NCBI GenBank assembly: GCA_028564925.1
Contig: CM053030.1
Coordinates: forward strand, 378,817,833 to 378,881,832
DNA length: 64,000 nt
From: Lithobates sylvaticus
Lineage: Eukaryota > Chordata > Amphibia > Anura > Ranidae
Direction: 5' to 3'
Of the stretch, positions 32,807-43,993 are shown piece after piece. A model generated the notes under the pieces. That model was not told the DNA's origin, ran no database searches, and saw nothing but the letters and a program-made list of their open reading frames with translations. Made by a program: the position numbers and the translations under genes. Every line of letters starts with the position of its first letter. Position 1 is the first letter of the stretch.

Positions 32807-33496
32807 ATTCTCACATTCTTGGATATGCACCTAAAAATGCACCTCTTGAATTCTGTATCTGTTGTTTGTTATGGACCGCATCCGCCATGCTCCTCAATAC
32901 CCTGATATTCGCTTCGCCTACCTCTTTGGACTACACGTCCCACCCTTCCCTTGCAACCCTCTTCCTAGATAAATATAATTTTTTCTTGTTTATTCTTTCT
33001 CCTTTTCATCTCCTCCTTAACACCTATACTCCTTATTCCCCTTCAGGATTCCGAGACTGTACCATATTCCTCCTGGGCTTGGCTACATAGACACATAGCA
33101 CTCCACAGAATAGATTGCCACACTTTTGCTGATGGTTGCACTTATCGTCCCCCTCCCTTTGCACAGCATGATCCCATTAGGGGTGCAGGGGTTGATGGGA
33201 CTTGACCAAGGGATCTGCTTGTGGACTCTCAAGCTCCTATATGTAATAGGTACCCCTCGCTGCCTCCTCCATGGAATCCCTCATATACTCCTTGTTAACA
33301 ACTTGTTACTTCTTCTATGTTGATGACTGGCACAAATTACCGCCAGATAACGTTTGCTTTTTATTAAGCTAAGTTTATTATCCTTGTTATACGATGTTTG
33401 TACGAGCTTTATTCAGACTGTTGTAAATGTACATACGCCGCATGTATTGGCCACGTGGCCTTGTTGTGCTTTTTTGTACATGTTTTTACTTTACCA

Positions 33497-33532
33497 ATAA
33501 AAAATATATTGAGAAAAAAAAAAAAAAAAAAA
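33497..33532 (+). terminator. LINE poly(A) signal and A tail
   Basis: AATAAA about 12 bases before the end, then 19 A (33514-33532), then the interrupted MITE resumes. Confidence 0.85.
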
Positions 33533-33882
33533 TGCAATAAAACTATCCCCTATTTTGTAGGCACTATAACTTTTGCGCAAACCAATCAATATACGCTTAT
33601 TGTTTTTTTTTTTACCACAAATATGTAAAAGAATACATATCGACCTAAACTGAGGAAAATAATGTTTTTTTTAAAAAAATAATTTATAAAAAATATTTAT
33701 TATAGCAAAAAGGAAAAAATATTGTTTTTTTTTTCAAGCTTGTCACTATACTTTTTTTTATATAGTGCAAAAAAATAAAAACCGCACGACCGCGCAATTG
33801 TCAGTTAAAGCAGCGCAGTGTTGAATCACAAAAAGTGCTCTGGCCAGGAAGGGGTTAAAATCTTCCGGGGCTGAAGCGTTTA

Positions 33883-34755
33883 GGGTGTGAACCAGCGCAG
33901 CACATTCGTCTTAGTAAATCAGCCCCTAAGTGTTTTTGAATTCCATTTTATCAGCACAACAATGACAAGTGGATTTTCATTTGCATGGACTATATTTTAT
34001 TTATGATTGATGTTTTGTAACTCTTCTGGTATGATATCCACCTTTACATTTGGGTTTAAATTAGGTACCCCTTTGCTATTGATTTGACGTTGCGTTTTTG
34101 CTATTTATAAGGTAGCTGTTGATATATCTTTAATCATTCGTTTTTTTTTTATCTTGTTTTTATGGCGCAGCAAATTCCTTCTGTAAAAAAAATAAAAATA
34201 ATTGCTAATGCACACCCTTAGGGTAAGGATATGACATCACTCCGGGAAGAGACAGAGCTAGTGAGTTTTGGAGTGAGTTTTGTAGCTTTCAGTTGTTTGA
34301 GTGCCATCTGCAGACAGGTGACTTTAACTCGAGAAAGGGTTTTTTATTTATACTTGATCCTGAGTGTCCGCATGCCAACTGAAGGTTTTTTATGGCATCT
34401 AACCATGTGTATGGATGTTTGTTAATTGCTGTACTTTTAGCCTGGATATCCTCCCTGTTCTCATGAAACTTTATATTTTTTTGCCTAGATAGCTGAACCG
34501 TGGGGAGATCATGTACACATACTACAATTTATTGTTATGTGTTTACATGAAGCTTCCTTTCATAAATATATGAAATTTGAAAAGTTATCTTTCTGGAATG
34601 TTGCCTATTATGTATTTATAGCGCATTAGATGTTCCCTTATTCCAAATGCCTCATGTCGGACCAACACAAAAGGCTCTATTGTTAAGGGGACGGCTTATC
34701 TTGTTGAAGATGGAGTTGATCATTCCTCAGCTGTTTGCCAAGTCACTAAAATTAG
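33883..34755. other. No gene recognised
   Basis: AT-rich sequence with no supportable element apart from a TTAGTAAATCAGCCCC scrap near 33910, similar to repeat ends seen elsewhere in the window. Confidence 0.4.
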
Positions 34756-35220
34756 TTAAAGCTGAGTTCTGCTTAAAAAAAATAATGAAAAGTCAGCAGC
34801 TACAAATACTGCAGCTGCTGACTTTTAATAATTGGACACTTTCCTGTCCCAGGGGCCAGCAATGCGGAGGAACGAAGCCCCACTCGTCTCCCCCTCCTCT
34901 CTGTGGTGCCAGCATTGTAACTGTGGGCGCCCGGATGTGGCTACACAGCCAGGCCCCCACTGCGCATGCACGAGCCGCGACGCACGCCTTGACTGGCCAG
35001 GCAATCATCTGGGACCTGTGACATGTCCAATATGATTGCCGAGAGGGAGGGGGAGAGGTGATCTCACTTGAGGTGCACTGGGAAGAAGTGGGAGCTGGGA
35101 CCCTCTAAAAAGAGGGCATTGGCTCTCCCCCCCAAAAAAAATGACATGCCAAATGTGGCATGTCGGGGGGTCACCTCCCTTAAAGCAAAAGTTCAATTTT
35201 TGGGTGTAACTCCGCTTTAA
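34756..35220. mobile_element. TTAA-flanked MITE, copy 2 (family of 7087-7465)
   Basis: TTAA at 34756-34759 and 35217-35220 flanks ends AGCTGAGTTCTGC and the inverse of AGCGGAGTTACACCC. The interior (CAGCAGCTACAAATACTGCAGC; CAATCATCTGGGACCTGTGAC) is the inverse of parts of 7087-7465. Non-coding; piggyBac-like by target site. Confidence 0.7.
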
Positions 35221-35816
35221 GTTTGCTGTGTTGAAAGATGGCTGAATCACTGTTGCTACCATAGGATCCCATATAAATGTATGTAAAATGTTAGTCAGTA
35301 TAAACTATGGCCAGCAGTACAACAGAAAAATATTTTCAATAAATTAAAATACTTGCTTCCACTCTGAGGCAGAATCACGAATCTAACGAGTTTTCCATCT
35401 ATAGCTCCTTAGCGATTTGGGAAGTGGTTCACTACCTAAGGTCAGTGATCTCCTGACACTTTGCTGCTTCTGTAGATGTTAGTATTACAATCTGGTGTCA
35501 TTTTCTCCAAATGGCCTTACAGGTTGCTAAGATGATGTAGTGTATTTTTGATTTTTCAAAGAGGAACTCAATAAGCAAATTCCTGTATCTAGAAACCTGA
35601 AAACATGTTATGTTATTTTAATACAATCTACTTTTTTTTATTTGTAGTCAATATTTGAAGACCAAGTAGTGGAGTAAATGGACAACTATAGAAAGGAGTT
35701 ACATTTGGAGAAGGAGAGTAGGAATGGTATGAGGACCAGCAATCATGTTCCATAGTGCCCCAATAATATTCTTAAGCCACATATGGATTTGCAGGAGTAA
35801 GCTTATACATGCTAAT
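35221..35816. other. No gene recognised
   Basis: Plain sequence with no supportable feature. Confidence 0.4.
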
Positions 35817-36165
35817 TCATAATCCTAATCCTAGACCTAACACTATTTCTAACTTAACCATAACCCAATCCTAGCCCTAAACCTAGACCTAACCTAAGAC
35901 TACTCAAACACTAACCCTAGCCATAACTTAACTTTAACCATAACCCTAGACCTAAATAACCCAAAACCTAACCTTAGGTCTAGCCATAAACTAACTCTAG
36001 TCCTAACGTAAACATAACCCTAGACCTAACACTAGCCCTAGCCTTCACTTAACCCTAAACCTACCCTTAACCTTAGTCCTAACCTAACTCTAATCCTAAA
36101 CCTAGCCTTACCTTAATCCTAGCACTAATCCTAACCATAGCCCTAAACTAACCTACCCTAATTAC
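35817..36165. repeat. Degenerate telomere-like (CCCTAA)n array, block 1
   Basis: About 350 bp of variants of CCCTAA (CCTAACC, CCTAGAC, CCATAAC, CCTTAAC). It is followed by the conserved segment also found after block 2. This is an internal degenerate array, not a chromosome end. Confidence 0.85.
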
Positions 36166-37258
36166 GGATGTTTACTTTTTTTAAACTTTGCAATTTCCAG
36201 CACTGAGTGCCATTTTGAAGAAGATATAGAGGAGGCAGTGGGGTTGGTGTGTGTTTGAATAACCAAATGTCATGGTGGTTGGGTCTGCAGATGCAACTCC
36301 TGAGAAATCTAGACCTACCATTACTTTACGAGAACACATTGCACCACTGAAGAAGCAATCTGACTCATCCAGAACCAGACTGTCAGGGACGCTCTGGCCA
36401 TAGTGCAATTGAAGCCCAGAGGCGCACACAAATGCACAGGCATATGCGCATTCACCACTAATACTGGAGTTAAGTGGCCTATACAGTATAAGTGCAGCAG
36501 CTGCACTAGTTGGTTGCTGGCTGATCTGCAGCTGTTACCCATATTCCTGTATCTGCTCCTGTGTTTGACTTCTGTGATTGACCCGACTTGTCCTGACTAC
36601 GCTTGAACGCTATCTGTACTGTCTCTAGACTCCGTTCTACCTCAGATCTACCAACCTGATCTTGTGTTGCTGCCTGTATCGTGACATTCTGTCTGCCATC
36701 CATGCCTGTATCTGACCATCCATTGCTGACCTAGCTTGTCTGACCTAACATCCAGTAGTTTGTTTGTCCTGCTCTGCACACTGCCTGGTTCCCCCCTGGT
36801 TCTTCACCTGCCATGTGCTGCCAGTGTTCCAGCACCTGAAATCAGCTGCTGTCTGTAAAGCAACTGCCACTTGCTGCCTACCCAGTCCAGGGTCTGCTGC
36901 TCCTGCTGCCACCTGCTGTTCCAGCTATCTGACCCAACTTTTGTGACACACCTGCTATGCACCTCTACGACCAGAAGAAAATCATACAGGCATTCATACC
37001 TCACCATGCTCTCCCGACCACTGTCAAAACAACAGTGGTCCTTGAGCCGGGGCTGTATAAGAACCCTCCCTGTACACATTAGGCTCTGCCACAAGGTACT
37101 TAACACAGACAAATAAATTGAGATATAGTATGTCTTCCCAGGAGACAGGAAAACCATAGTAAGGATGCTCTGAGGAAGGCCTTAAACAAATCAGCAGAAA
37201 AAAGGAGCATTAAAGACACTGATGAATATAATATGGCTATTGCAATATCTGGAACATA
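36166..37258 (+). other. Unit 1 of a duplicated segment with a short conserved frame
   Basis: Behind a pyrimidine tract and TTTCCAG (acceptor-like), a plus-strand frame from the ATG at about 36269 reads MVVGSADATPEKSRPTITLR. This aligns with MASGSVAATPEISNPTITSR in unit 2. A solo LTR (36381-37105) splits this unit. The rest resumes at 37111 and again aligns with unit 2 (GAGACA, GATG(C/T)TCT, ACTGATGAATAT). The pair looks like a duplicated exon-bearing segment of an unknown element or gene; no domain is recognised. Confidence 0.55.
36381..37105 (+). mobile_element. Solo LTR, 725 bp, exact 5-bp target duplication
   Basis: It opens TGTCAGGGAC and closes CTTAACA. CAGAC lies on both sides (36376-36380 and 37106-37110). 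Comparison with unit 2 at 37563-37920 shows that exactly this block is extra. It has a TATA-like GTATAAG near 36487 and a CCTG-rich pyrimidine stretch like the LTR at 18799. Ty3/Gypsy type by inference. Confidence 0.85.
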
Positions 37259-37562
37259 AACGCTAGCCCTAACCTAGCCTAAAATCTAATTCTATCCATT
37301 ACCCTAGTCCTAGCCTAACCTTAGCCCTAGTTCTAGCCCTAAACCTAACCCTAATCCTCACTCAAGCCCTAACCTAACCCTTATCCTAGCCCCAACCCTA
37401 ACCCTAGCCTAATCCCTATCCCTAGCCCTATCCAAACCCTAACCGTAGCCCCAGCCTAAGCAAATCCTAACATTCTTAATCCTAGAACTAACCCTAGCCC
37501 TAACCTAACACTTGCCCTAACCCTAGACCTAGCCCTATCCCTAACCTAAATCTAAACCTTTC
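37259..37562. repeat. Degenerate telomere-like (CCCTAA)n array, block 2
   Basis: About 300 bp of CCCTAA variants, slightly purer than block 1 (several CCCTAACCCTAG). It is followed by unit 2 of the duplicated segment. Confidence 0.85.
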
Positions 37563-37920
37563 TACGCATATTTATTTTGATTTCCAGCAATTTTGAAAAT
37601 AAAAAGGAGAAGGAAGAGGAGGCAGAGGGGTCTGTGTTGAACAAAAAATTGCTATGGCTTCTGGTTCTGTGGCTGCAACTCCTGAGATATCTAATCCTAC
37701 CATTACCTCACGAGAACCCTGTTTACAACAGAAGGAGCAGTCTGGCTCATCCAGCACCAGGCCAAGAAATCAAGCCAGAGTCTGTCCCCCCAAGAGACAA
37801 GCACATAAGGCAACAACAGTGATGATGTTCTCATGAGGGCCAAACAAAATGAACAAAAGGGATGAAGACTGATGAATATCATCTGTATATGGCAATGGTC
37901 TAACCTATCAAAACAAGTGC
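37563..37920 (+). other. Unit 2 of the duplicated segment, uninterrupted
   Basis: ATTTCCAG is followed by a short frame (ATG at 37654) with 60 residues, ending in a Lys/Arg/Ser-rich part. It aligns with unit 1 over both sides of the LTR found there. The acceptor-like tract and the conserved ATG position argue for an exon, but no function can be given. Confidence 0.5.
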
Positions 37921-38665
37921 CAATAAAAAGGAGATCATGAGCATGGAGCACTTCAGAGTGTTCCATTCACATATTACTAACCCCTCCCTTAGTTCTTCAC
38001 ATACACCTGCATCACCAACACCTCCACCATCTCTACAAGCAGCCCATCAATCATCTGGTCAGTTTAGTAACAAGTCTACCATCTCTACTAATGACCCTTT
38101 ACTAAAGGAGTAAAGCATGTTCAACTTGCAAAGTTAATTTTCAAATTGCAAGAGGAATTTCACTTAGTAATGTGGTGGTTTAGTTAATGTGATGAAAATG
38201 AACTTCACAAAAGAATACACAATCACATACAAGGAAAATGGAATCAAACAAAACAGGATTTTTGCTCAAACATGATTCGATCATTAAACTGAGCATAACT
38301 TCACCTAATTGTTTAAGCTGTAGGACAATTTCCTGCAAAGTAAACCTAGTAAATCAGGGCCAATGAGTGCCTCTGATTTCTTGAAATTATTTGTAAAATA
38401 CACAAACATGCAAATTTTATAATTTAATTATAAAATAAATTAGGCAGGGATGCATCAGGAGTAAATTCTAAACTTGTGAATGAATTGCTCTACCAATATA
38501 ATAAAGATTAATAAGGAGAGTGGGTAACATGTCTAAATCTGTTAGCTATTATGAATAACTTTAACAATCTATGCTTGTAATATGTGTGTAATATCGGTTT
38601 CTATTTGTTGCCTTTTGCTGGTCAATCCTAAGAGAAAAATAGCCATTAAGAACATTCAACCATAA
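37921..38665. other. No gene recognised
   Basis: AT-rich sequence. About 38090-38365 has CCTTTACTAAAGG and CTAGTAAATCAGGGCC, suggesting a short palindromic MITE, but boundaries are unclear. Confidence 0.4.
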
Positions 38666-39804
38666 GGCCTCATGCACACGGACGTTTTTATAGCTGCTTT
38701 TTTGAGCTTTTTTTTGCAGCTTAAAATGTCCATGTTAGTCTATGGCTTCATGCCCACCTAGGTGTTTTTGAGCTGCAAATGGCATAGGCGTTTTTAAGCT
38801 GTAAAAAAAAAAAAAAAAAAACAGGACCAGAGCCTTCTGAGGCTCCAGCGTTAGAGCTATAAAAACGTCAGACGCCGGCAAAAGGTGTTAAACAACAATT
38901 AATGGGGCTTAACGCTGTGTTAAGCCTCATCCGGCGTTTCTGTCTCTATTCAAAATCAGTGGTTCCCTATGGGAGCCCATTGATTTGAATAGAAGTCGTA
39001 CCAGAAGTCGGATCAAGATGATCCGACTTGCAGTGCGACTTGTGTGCTGAAGATCTTGAAGGGGAACCCCCCCGCAAAAAAAATTTGCGTGAGGTTCCCC
39101 CAAGACGATCCCAGGCCCTTTGGTCTGGTATGGGTCTTAAGGGGAACCCCACACCAAAAAAATGGCGTGGGGTCCCCCAAAGATCCATACCAAACCGCTA
39201 TCCGAGCACACAGCCCGGTAGGTAAGGAAAGGGGGCGAACACCGCCCCCCGCCTGAACCGTACTTGGCCGCATGCCCTCAACATGGGGGGGTTGGTGCTT
39301 TGGTGCAGGGGGGCCCCCACCCCAAAGCACCTTGTCCCCATGTTGATGAAGACAAGGGCCTCTTCCCGACAACCCTTGCCCGGTGGTTGTCGGGGTCTGC
39401 GGGCGGGGGCTTATCGGAATCTGGGAGCCCCCTTCAATAAGGGGGCCCCCAGATCCTGGCACCCCACCCTATGTGAACGAGTAGGGGGTACATTGTACCC
39501 CTACCTATTCACCTGGGGGAAAAGTGTCAATAAAAAAAAAAACACACAGTACACAGGTTTTTAAAGGAATTTATCAGGCAGCTCCGGTGGTCTTCTTCCG
39601 ACTTCGGGGGTCTCTTTTCCGACTTCTCCGGCCTCTTCTCCTGCTCGCTGGTGCCTTCTGCCGGGCTCCAACGATATCTTCTTTCAGCTCTTTTACTAGC
39701 GTTGGCCCGGTCTTCTCCTCTGCCGCCGCCACCGTTGTCTTCTCTTTTCTCCTGATGTTGACACAACGCTCTCTCCCGCTGTTATGTGGTGTACGCGGTG
39801 CGAT

Positions 39805-39811
39805 TTATATA
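39805..39811 (-). promoter_or_regulatory. TATA box, FB copy C left arm
   Basis: TTATATA, read as TATATAA leftward. The mirrored poly(A)-like signal near 39570 is TTTATC (GATAAA), one base off. Confidence 0.45.
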
Positions 39812-39953
39812 GGCATGGGGGCGTGGTCACCAGATGATGTCACCCGGTGACCCTGCCCCTTATGAGGTCACAGCCTAGGGCATGATGTGACTCTGACGTC
39901 ATAATGAGGCGGGGTCACCGGGTGACATCATCCAGTGACCACGCCCCCATACC

Positions 39954-39960
39954 TATATAA
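39954..39960 (+). promoter_or_regulatory. TATA box, FB copy C right arm
   Basis: TATATAA in CCCCCATACCTATATAAATCG. The downstream part of this arm is lost. Confidence 0.45.
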
Positions 39961-40092
39961 ATCGCACCTCACCACATACACCACATTACAGCGGAAGAGA
40001 GCGTTGTGTCAACATCAGAAGAGAGAAGACAACGGTGGCGGCGGCAGAGGAGAAGACAGGGCCAATGCTAGTAAAAGAGCTGAAAGAAGATA

Positions 40093-40540
40093 GAAGGCTT
40101 GAGCTGATGATCACTTGGGGACTAGCAAAAGCCTGGCTGAGGGTAGAACACAGGAGAGCAGATTTGAGACTGTGGTGAGGCCAGCTGAGGGTCAATCACA
40201 GGTAAGTGATAAGCCAAGCTGGGGGTCAAACACTGGTAATCAGGCAGGTGCAAGTATAGCAAAGTCTGTGAGCCAAGCCGGGGGGTCAAACACTGGAGAG
40301 GAGATTAGAGCAGGTTAGGAGGCAAGCCAAGGTCACAACAGGAATCACTTGAAAGTATAACACAGGAACAGGGAAAAGCTGAAGACAATCCAGCAACTTG
40401 AGTCAGAAAGAGGCAGCCTTTTATAGGCCAGCAGGGGGAACCATCTATCACATGATGCGCCTATGGCGGCGCCCATTTATTCTACTGGCAAGATTGTCAG
40501 TACTTCTATGGCCTATTCTCTGAACACTATTTCTCTGACA
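40093..40540 (-). mobile_element. LTR fragment, minus strand
   Basis: On the minus strand it opens TGTCAGAGAAATAG, then has a TATAAAAGG box (GGCCTATAAAAGGCTGCC) and a CCTG-rich stretch like the solo LTRs elsewhere. The inner boundary, where it meets FB copy C near 40092, is not resolved and no target duplication was found. It is partial. Confidence 0.55.
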
Positions 40541-40779
40541 ATTATATTCTAAGAACATTTGACCAGTGGGGGAAATAATTTAAGGGAGACATCAGGACTG
40601 TTTACAGATCATGGGTGTTCAGTCGAGAGAACTTTTAGCCATAGTGTGAGGTGAGACATTTAGCATTAGTATTACTACCCCTGGAAATGAGACAGCTTCC
40701 TGCTCAGGGATCCTGGTTTTTAGCACCCTGGTAAAAATAACCCAAATTAGTGGATATTATTTGGTCTTTGTGAAAGTTA

Positions 40780-41160
40780 TGCCCCGTACACACAAGCGGA
40801 TTTTCCGTCGGAAAAAACTTGCATGGTTTTTCCGACGGAATTCCGCTCAAGCTTGGCTTGCATACACACGGTCACACAAAAGTTCTCTGAACTTTCGACC
40901 GTCAAGAATGCGACGACGTACAACACTACAATGAGCCGAGAAAATTAGGTTCAATGCTTCCGAGCATGCGTTTGTACAGACGATCGGAATTTCCGATCAG
41001 AACTTTTTCCGACCGAAAAATAGAGAACATGCTCTCAATCTTTTGCTGGCTGGAATTCTGCCAGCAAAAGTCCGATGGAGCATACAAACTGTCGGAATTT
41101 CTGACCAAAAGCTCACATCTGACTGTTGCTGGGGGAATTTCTGATCGTTTGTGTGGGGCA
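40780..41160. mobile_element. Harbinger-like palindromic MITE, 381 bp
   Basis: Ends TGCCCCGTACACACAA and the inverse TTTGTGTGGGGCA. The left flank is TTA; the right flank TCA differs by one base. The interior is rich in short TCCGTCGGA and TTCCGATC palindromes, like 47365-47789. Confidence 0.7.
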
Positions 41161-41339
41161 TCAGAGAGTCTACAAGCTGTGGTGCAAATCATAAAAAAAT
41201 GATCACACCTGATGTACTGGTGGCCTATCCATCTATCTGGGACTTTTTCACAGCCTAGCCACATAGAGAGGTCCAACACGCAGGGAGCACCATCACGTGT
41301 TCAAGGAGCATAAATTACACATCTAACTTTTTGACTACC

Positions 41340-42090
41340 TATTACACTTTTGAAGGCCCTGGAGCACCAGGACAATGACACTGATGTGGCACTGATGACA
41401 GATGGCACTGATACGTGGCACTGATGGCACGTGACACTGATGTGGCACTGATGACACTAATACGTGGCACTGATGACACGTGACACTGATGACAGATGGC
41501 ACTAATATGTGGCACTGATGACGCATGCCACTGATGTGGTACTGATGACAGATGGCACTGATACGTGGCACTGATGACACATGACACTGATAACAGATGG
41601 CACTTGACACTGACAGGTGGCTCTGGGGACTGGTGGCACTGCAGGTGGCACTGGGGACAGATGGCACTGATAGGTGGCACTGGGGACAGGTGGCACTGGA
41701 GACAGGTGGCACTGATAGGTACTGTAGACACTGTGTTGCGTTAGTGTGGCACTGTAATTTATGATTTTTTCACTCACGCTGCGGCACGGAAGCTCTCCCT
41801 CCTCACACGCGGTCTCTATGGGAGGAGGGAGAGCCGGCAATGAGAGATGATCTCATATGCTTACATATGAGATCATCTCTAATTGGACACTCTGATCAAG
41901 TGCTAAATGGCCGCTGTGATTGCCCATTTAGCATGATGTGGGACACGGCCAACACAGATTTCCCCTGATGCACGCCCGCGGTGGGATGCCGGGAGGAAGT
42001 AAACAGGAGGACGTCCAGGGATGCCCTCCCAGCAATTGAGCGCCGCAATGTAGCCATCTTTCGGCTATAGCGCGGGCACGTAGTGGTTAA
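41340..42090. mobile_element. TTAA MITE, right part, carrying a GGCACTGAT array
   Basis: The right end reads GTAGTGGTTAA (TTAA 42087-42090), like the other TTAA MITEs. Inside is the tandem array, then a perfect hairpin GAGATGATCTCATATG ... CATATGAGATCATCTC (41843-41879). The left end is not resolved. Confidence 0.55.
41373..41745. repeat. Degenerate tandem array, GGCACTGATG(A)CA unit
   Basis: About 25 short units of roughly 10-20 bp (GTGGCACTGATGACA, ATGGCACTGATAC, GTGGCACTGGGGACA). Frames through it are Ser/Pro/Cys/His repeats produced by the array. Confidence 0.9.
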
Positions 42091-42099
42091 AAAAGGCAT

Positions 42100-42740
42100 G
42101 GAGTTCCCACCAAAATTCATGCCAGGCCCTTTGAATCTATTATGAATTTTATGGTAGACCCAGGCAAAAAAAAAAAAAGCATTTGGTTCTCCCAAATTCT
42201 GTACTAGACCCTTTATGTTTAAAATGGATTTTAGGAGGAATCAAATACAAAAAATCAGGAGAAAAAAATGTGGGGTCCCCTCAAAAAGCCATAACATTCT
42301 CTAACATTCTCTAACATTCTCTAAACATTCTCTAAACCCAAACCCAAGCTCATTCCACCTTTTCCTGTTGGCCAGGAAAAGGGGGAATGAGTGTTAAAGG
42401 GGGCTTACAGATTCCAATAAACACCCAGCACACAGACCCCTACAACCACTGGATCAGGGTTATGGGAAAAGGGCCCTTGTCCTCATCAACATGGGGATAA
42501 GGTGTTTTGCAGAGGGATCCCCCTGGCAAGTTGCCCCCCCATGTTGAGAATATGTGGCATGCTATGGTTTAGGAGGGGGGGCATGCTTGCCCCCCCTTTC
42601 CTGGCCAGTTAGGCTTCATTCTATGCGGAGGGTTTTGGTATAGAATTTGAGGGAATCTCACCCTTTTTTTGTGAGATTCCCCTTAAATTCTATACCAGAC
42701 TTGAAGGTCCTTGTATGAATTTTGGAGGAGGACTCCATGT
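42100..42740. mobile_element. Decayed FB arm, copy F
   Basis: Recognisable FB blocks appear in order: GGAGTTCCCACCAAAATTCATGCC, CCCTTGTCCTCATCAACATG, CCCCCCATGTTGAG, GGTTTAGGAGGGGGGGC, TTTCCTGGCCAG. TATA and centre are absent. A small AACATTCTCT tandem repeat (42292-42335) lies inside. Older than copies A and D. Confidence 0.6.
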
Positions 42741-43269
42741 TGTTGTTTTTTTCAGCAACAGGCCAGTTTTGCAATAGTGGTAAAAAAGCATGTGTTTTTG
42801 CTAAAACTACCCCAAAAAAAGTATTTTGTGAGTAAAGACATCTTGTGCAAAATGTGCCAAGGTGGAATTTGATGCCTGATTATAATTTCCTTCTTGCTCA
42901 ATTTAAAAATAGACTCTATATTTTGTGCATGATGCCATTGAGGAACCAATTAGTGTGAACAAAATAGTTAAAACATAAAAGCTGTTGCCAGTATCAGCAT
43001 AGGGTGTATTAGTACCGGTACCACCGTGGAGTTCATGGTGGTGGTGATGGAGGATGCCTAGTCTGCATGAAAGTAATACAGTAAATAATTATTCTCTATG
43101 TCTGAGTATTATAAACTGGAGGTGATCTGTGGGCCTAATTAGCAGATTCAAATGCTATATAATTATGTGAAGCTAATAAAATATCAGTACAACTTATCAT
43201 GTAATAGCAAACATAAGTAACATTGCTTACATTAGTGTACAACTAGCTATGGGTAATTATCAGCTAAGC

Positions 43270-43990
43270 AATAGACATGTTCAATTTGTTTTGATCCAAA
43301 TACAAATTTGGACACATTTATAGTTATTCAGAGATTCGGATGTATCCAAATCTCCAAATGAAATAGTAACAAATTTCATTGAAATTTGTTAAAATTAGTT
43401 TTGTTTATTCATTTTCTAACGATCTTAAAATTTTTCTAAAAGATTTGAATTTGGATCAGTCGAAAAATGATCTGTGTGAAGAATAGCTGTTGTTAAGCAG
43501 TGGGTTGGGAAGCCGGCTGCTGCGTCCTTAACAACCGATGACTCATGAGCTGTCAGAGGACTTCCCCACTGACAGCTGAAATGTAAACAAAACAATGCCA
43601 GCAATAGAAAATTCAAAAAAAAAAACTGCATGGGGTCCCCCCCAATCCATACCAAGCCTTTTGGGTCTGGTATGGATTTAAAGAGGAACCCCATGCCAAA
43701 ATGTAAAAATAAAAACCAGCGTGGGGTCCCCCCCCCAAAATCCATATCAGACCCTTATCGGAGCATGCAGCTTCCGGGCTTGCTGCTTAACAACCAGCTA
43801 TTCTTCACACAGAATTCAAATTGGGCAATCGTTTTTCAACCAATCTGAATTCGAATCGTTCCGAAAATGTGGAATTTGCTAGAAAATGAATAAACAAAAT
43901 TAAAACGAAACAAATTCCGAAACTAAACTAAAATTAGTAACGTAACAAATCTATCCGAAACAAAACAAAACAAATTTGTCTGTTCTGCAC
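43270..43990. mobile_element. Palindromic AT-rich MITE with an FB fragment inside
   Basis: Arms rich in CAAATTTGT/AAACAAAT with ends GACATGTTCAATTTG and the inverse CAAATTTGTCTGTTC. AAGAATAGCTGTTGTTAAGCAG (43479) pairs with the inverse at 43785-43806. The FB fragment at 43625-43770 (GGGGTCCCCCCC, CCATACCAAGCC) lies between the arms. Confidence 0.6.
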
Positions 43991-43993
43991 TAG

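Larger units (their letters stand above)
25520..33532 (+). mobile_element. L1-type LINE, ~8 kb, both ORFs intact
   Basis: The order is a short 5' leader, ORF1 (25621-26769), an unusually long spacer of about 2.16 kb, ORF2 (28928-32806), a ~0.7 kb 3' UTR with AATAAA near 33497, and a 19-base A tail (33514-33532). ORF1 has the L1 RNA-binding fold and ORF2 has endonuclease plus reverse transcriptase, placing it in the L1/Tx1 group. The 5' boundary is approximate because no target duplication was found. Intact frames imply a young, possibly competent copy. Confidence 0.9.
25247..33882. mobile_element. TTAA MITE split by a full LINE insertion
   Basis: The left part starts TTAACCGCTTGCCGACC (25247). 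The right part after the LINE poly(A) (33533-33882) is the inverse of the first ~350 bp of the MITE at 22344 (shared ACCAATCAATA, CAATTGTCAGTTAAA, GGGGCTGAAGCG). The terminal TTAA on the right is altered to TTTAG. The MITE middle is missing at the LINE 5' junction, so LINE insertion may have come with loss of target sequence. Confidence 0.7.
38666..40092. mobile_element. Palindromic fold-back element, FB copy C (right arm truncated)
   Basis: It starts GGCCTCATGCACACGG after TAA (38663-38665), the same end type as copy A. The left arm is about 1.2 kb and complete. The centre near 39881 has TGACGTCAT. The right arm keeps only about 200 bp (TATA and the first part of the GA-rich segment) before an LTR fragment begins. 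The left arm shows GGGTACATTGTACCC, CCCCAAAGCACC and GGGGTCCCCC hairpin blocks in the shared order. Confidence 0.8.

Noticed and set aside
35817-37562. True chromosome end
   Set aside because: The CCCTAA-like repeats are degenerate, split into two blocks and followed by ordinary sequence on both sides.
41342-41840. Ser/Pro/Cys/His-rich frames that look like a repetitive secreted protein
   Set aside because: Product of the GGCACTGAT tandem array; equally long frames exist in other phases.
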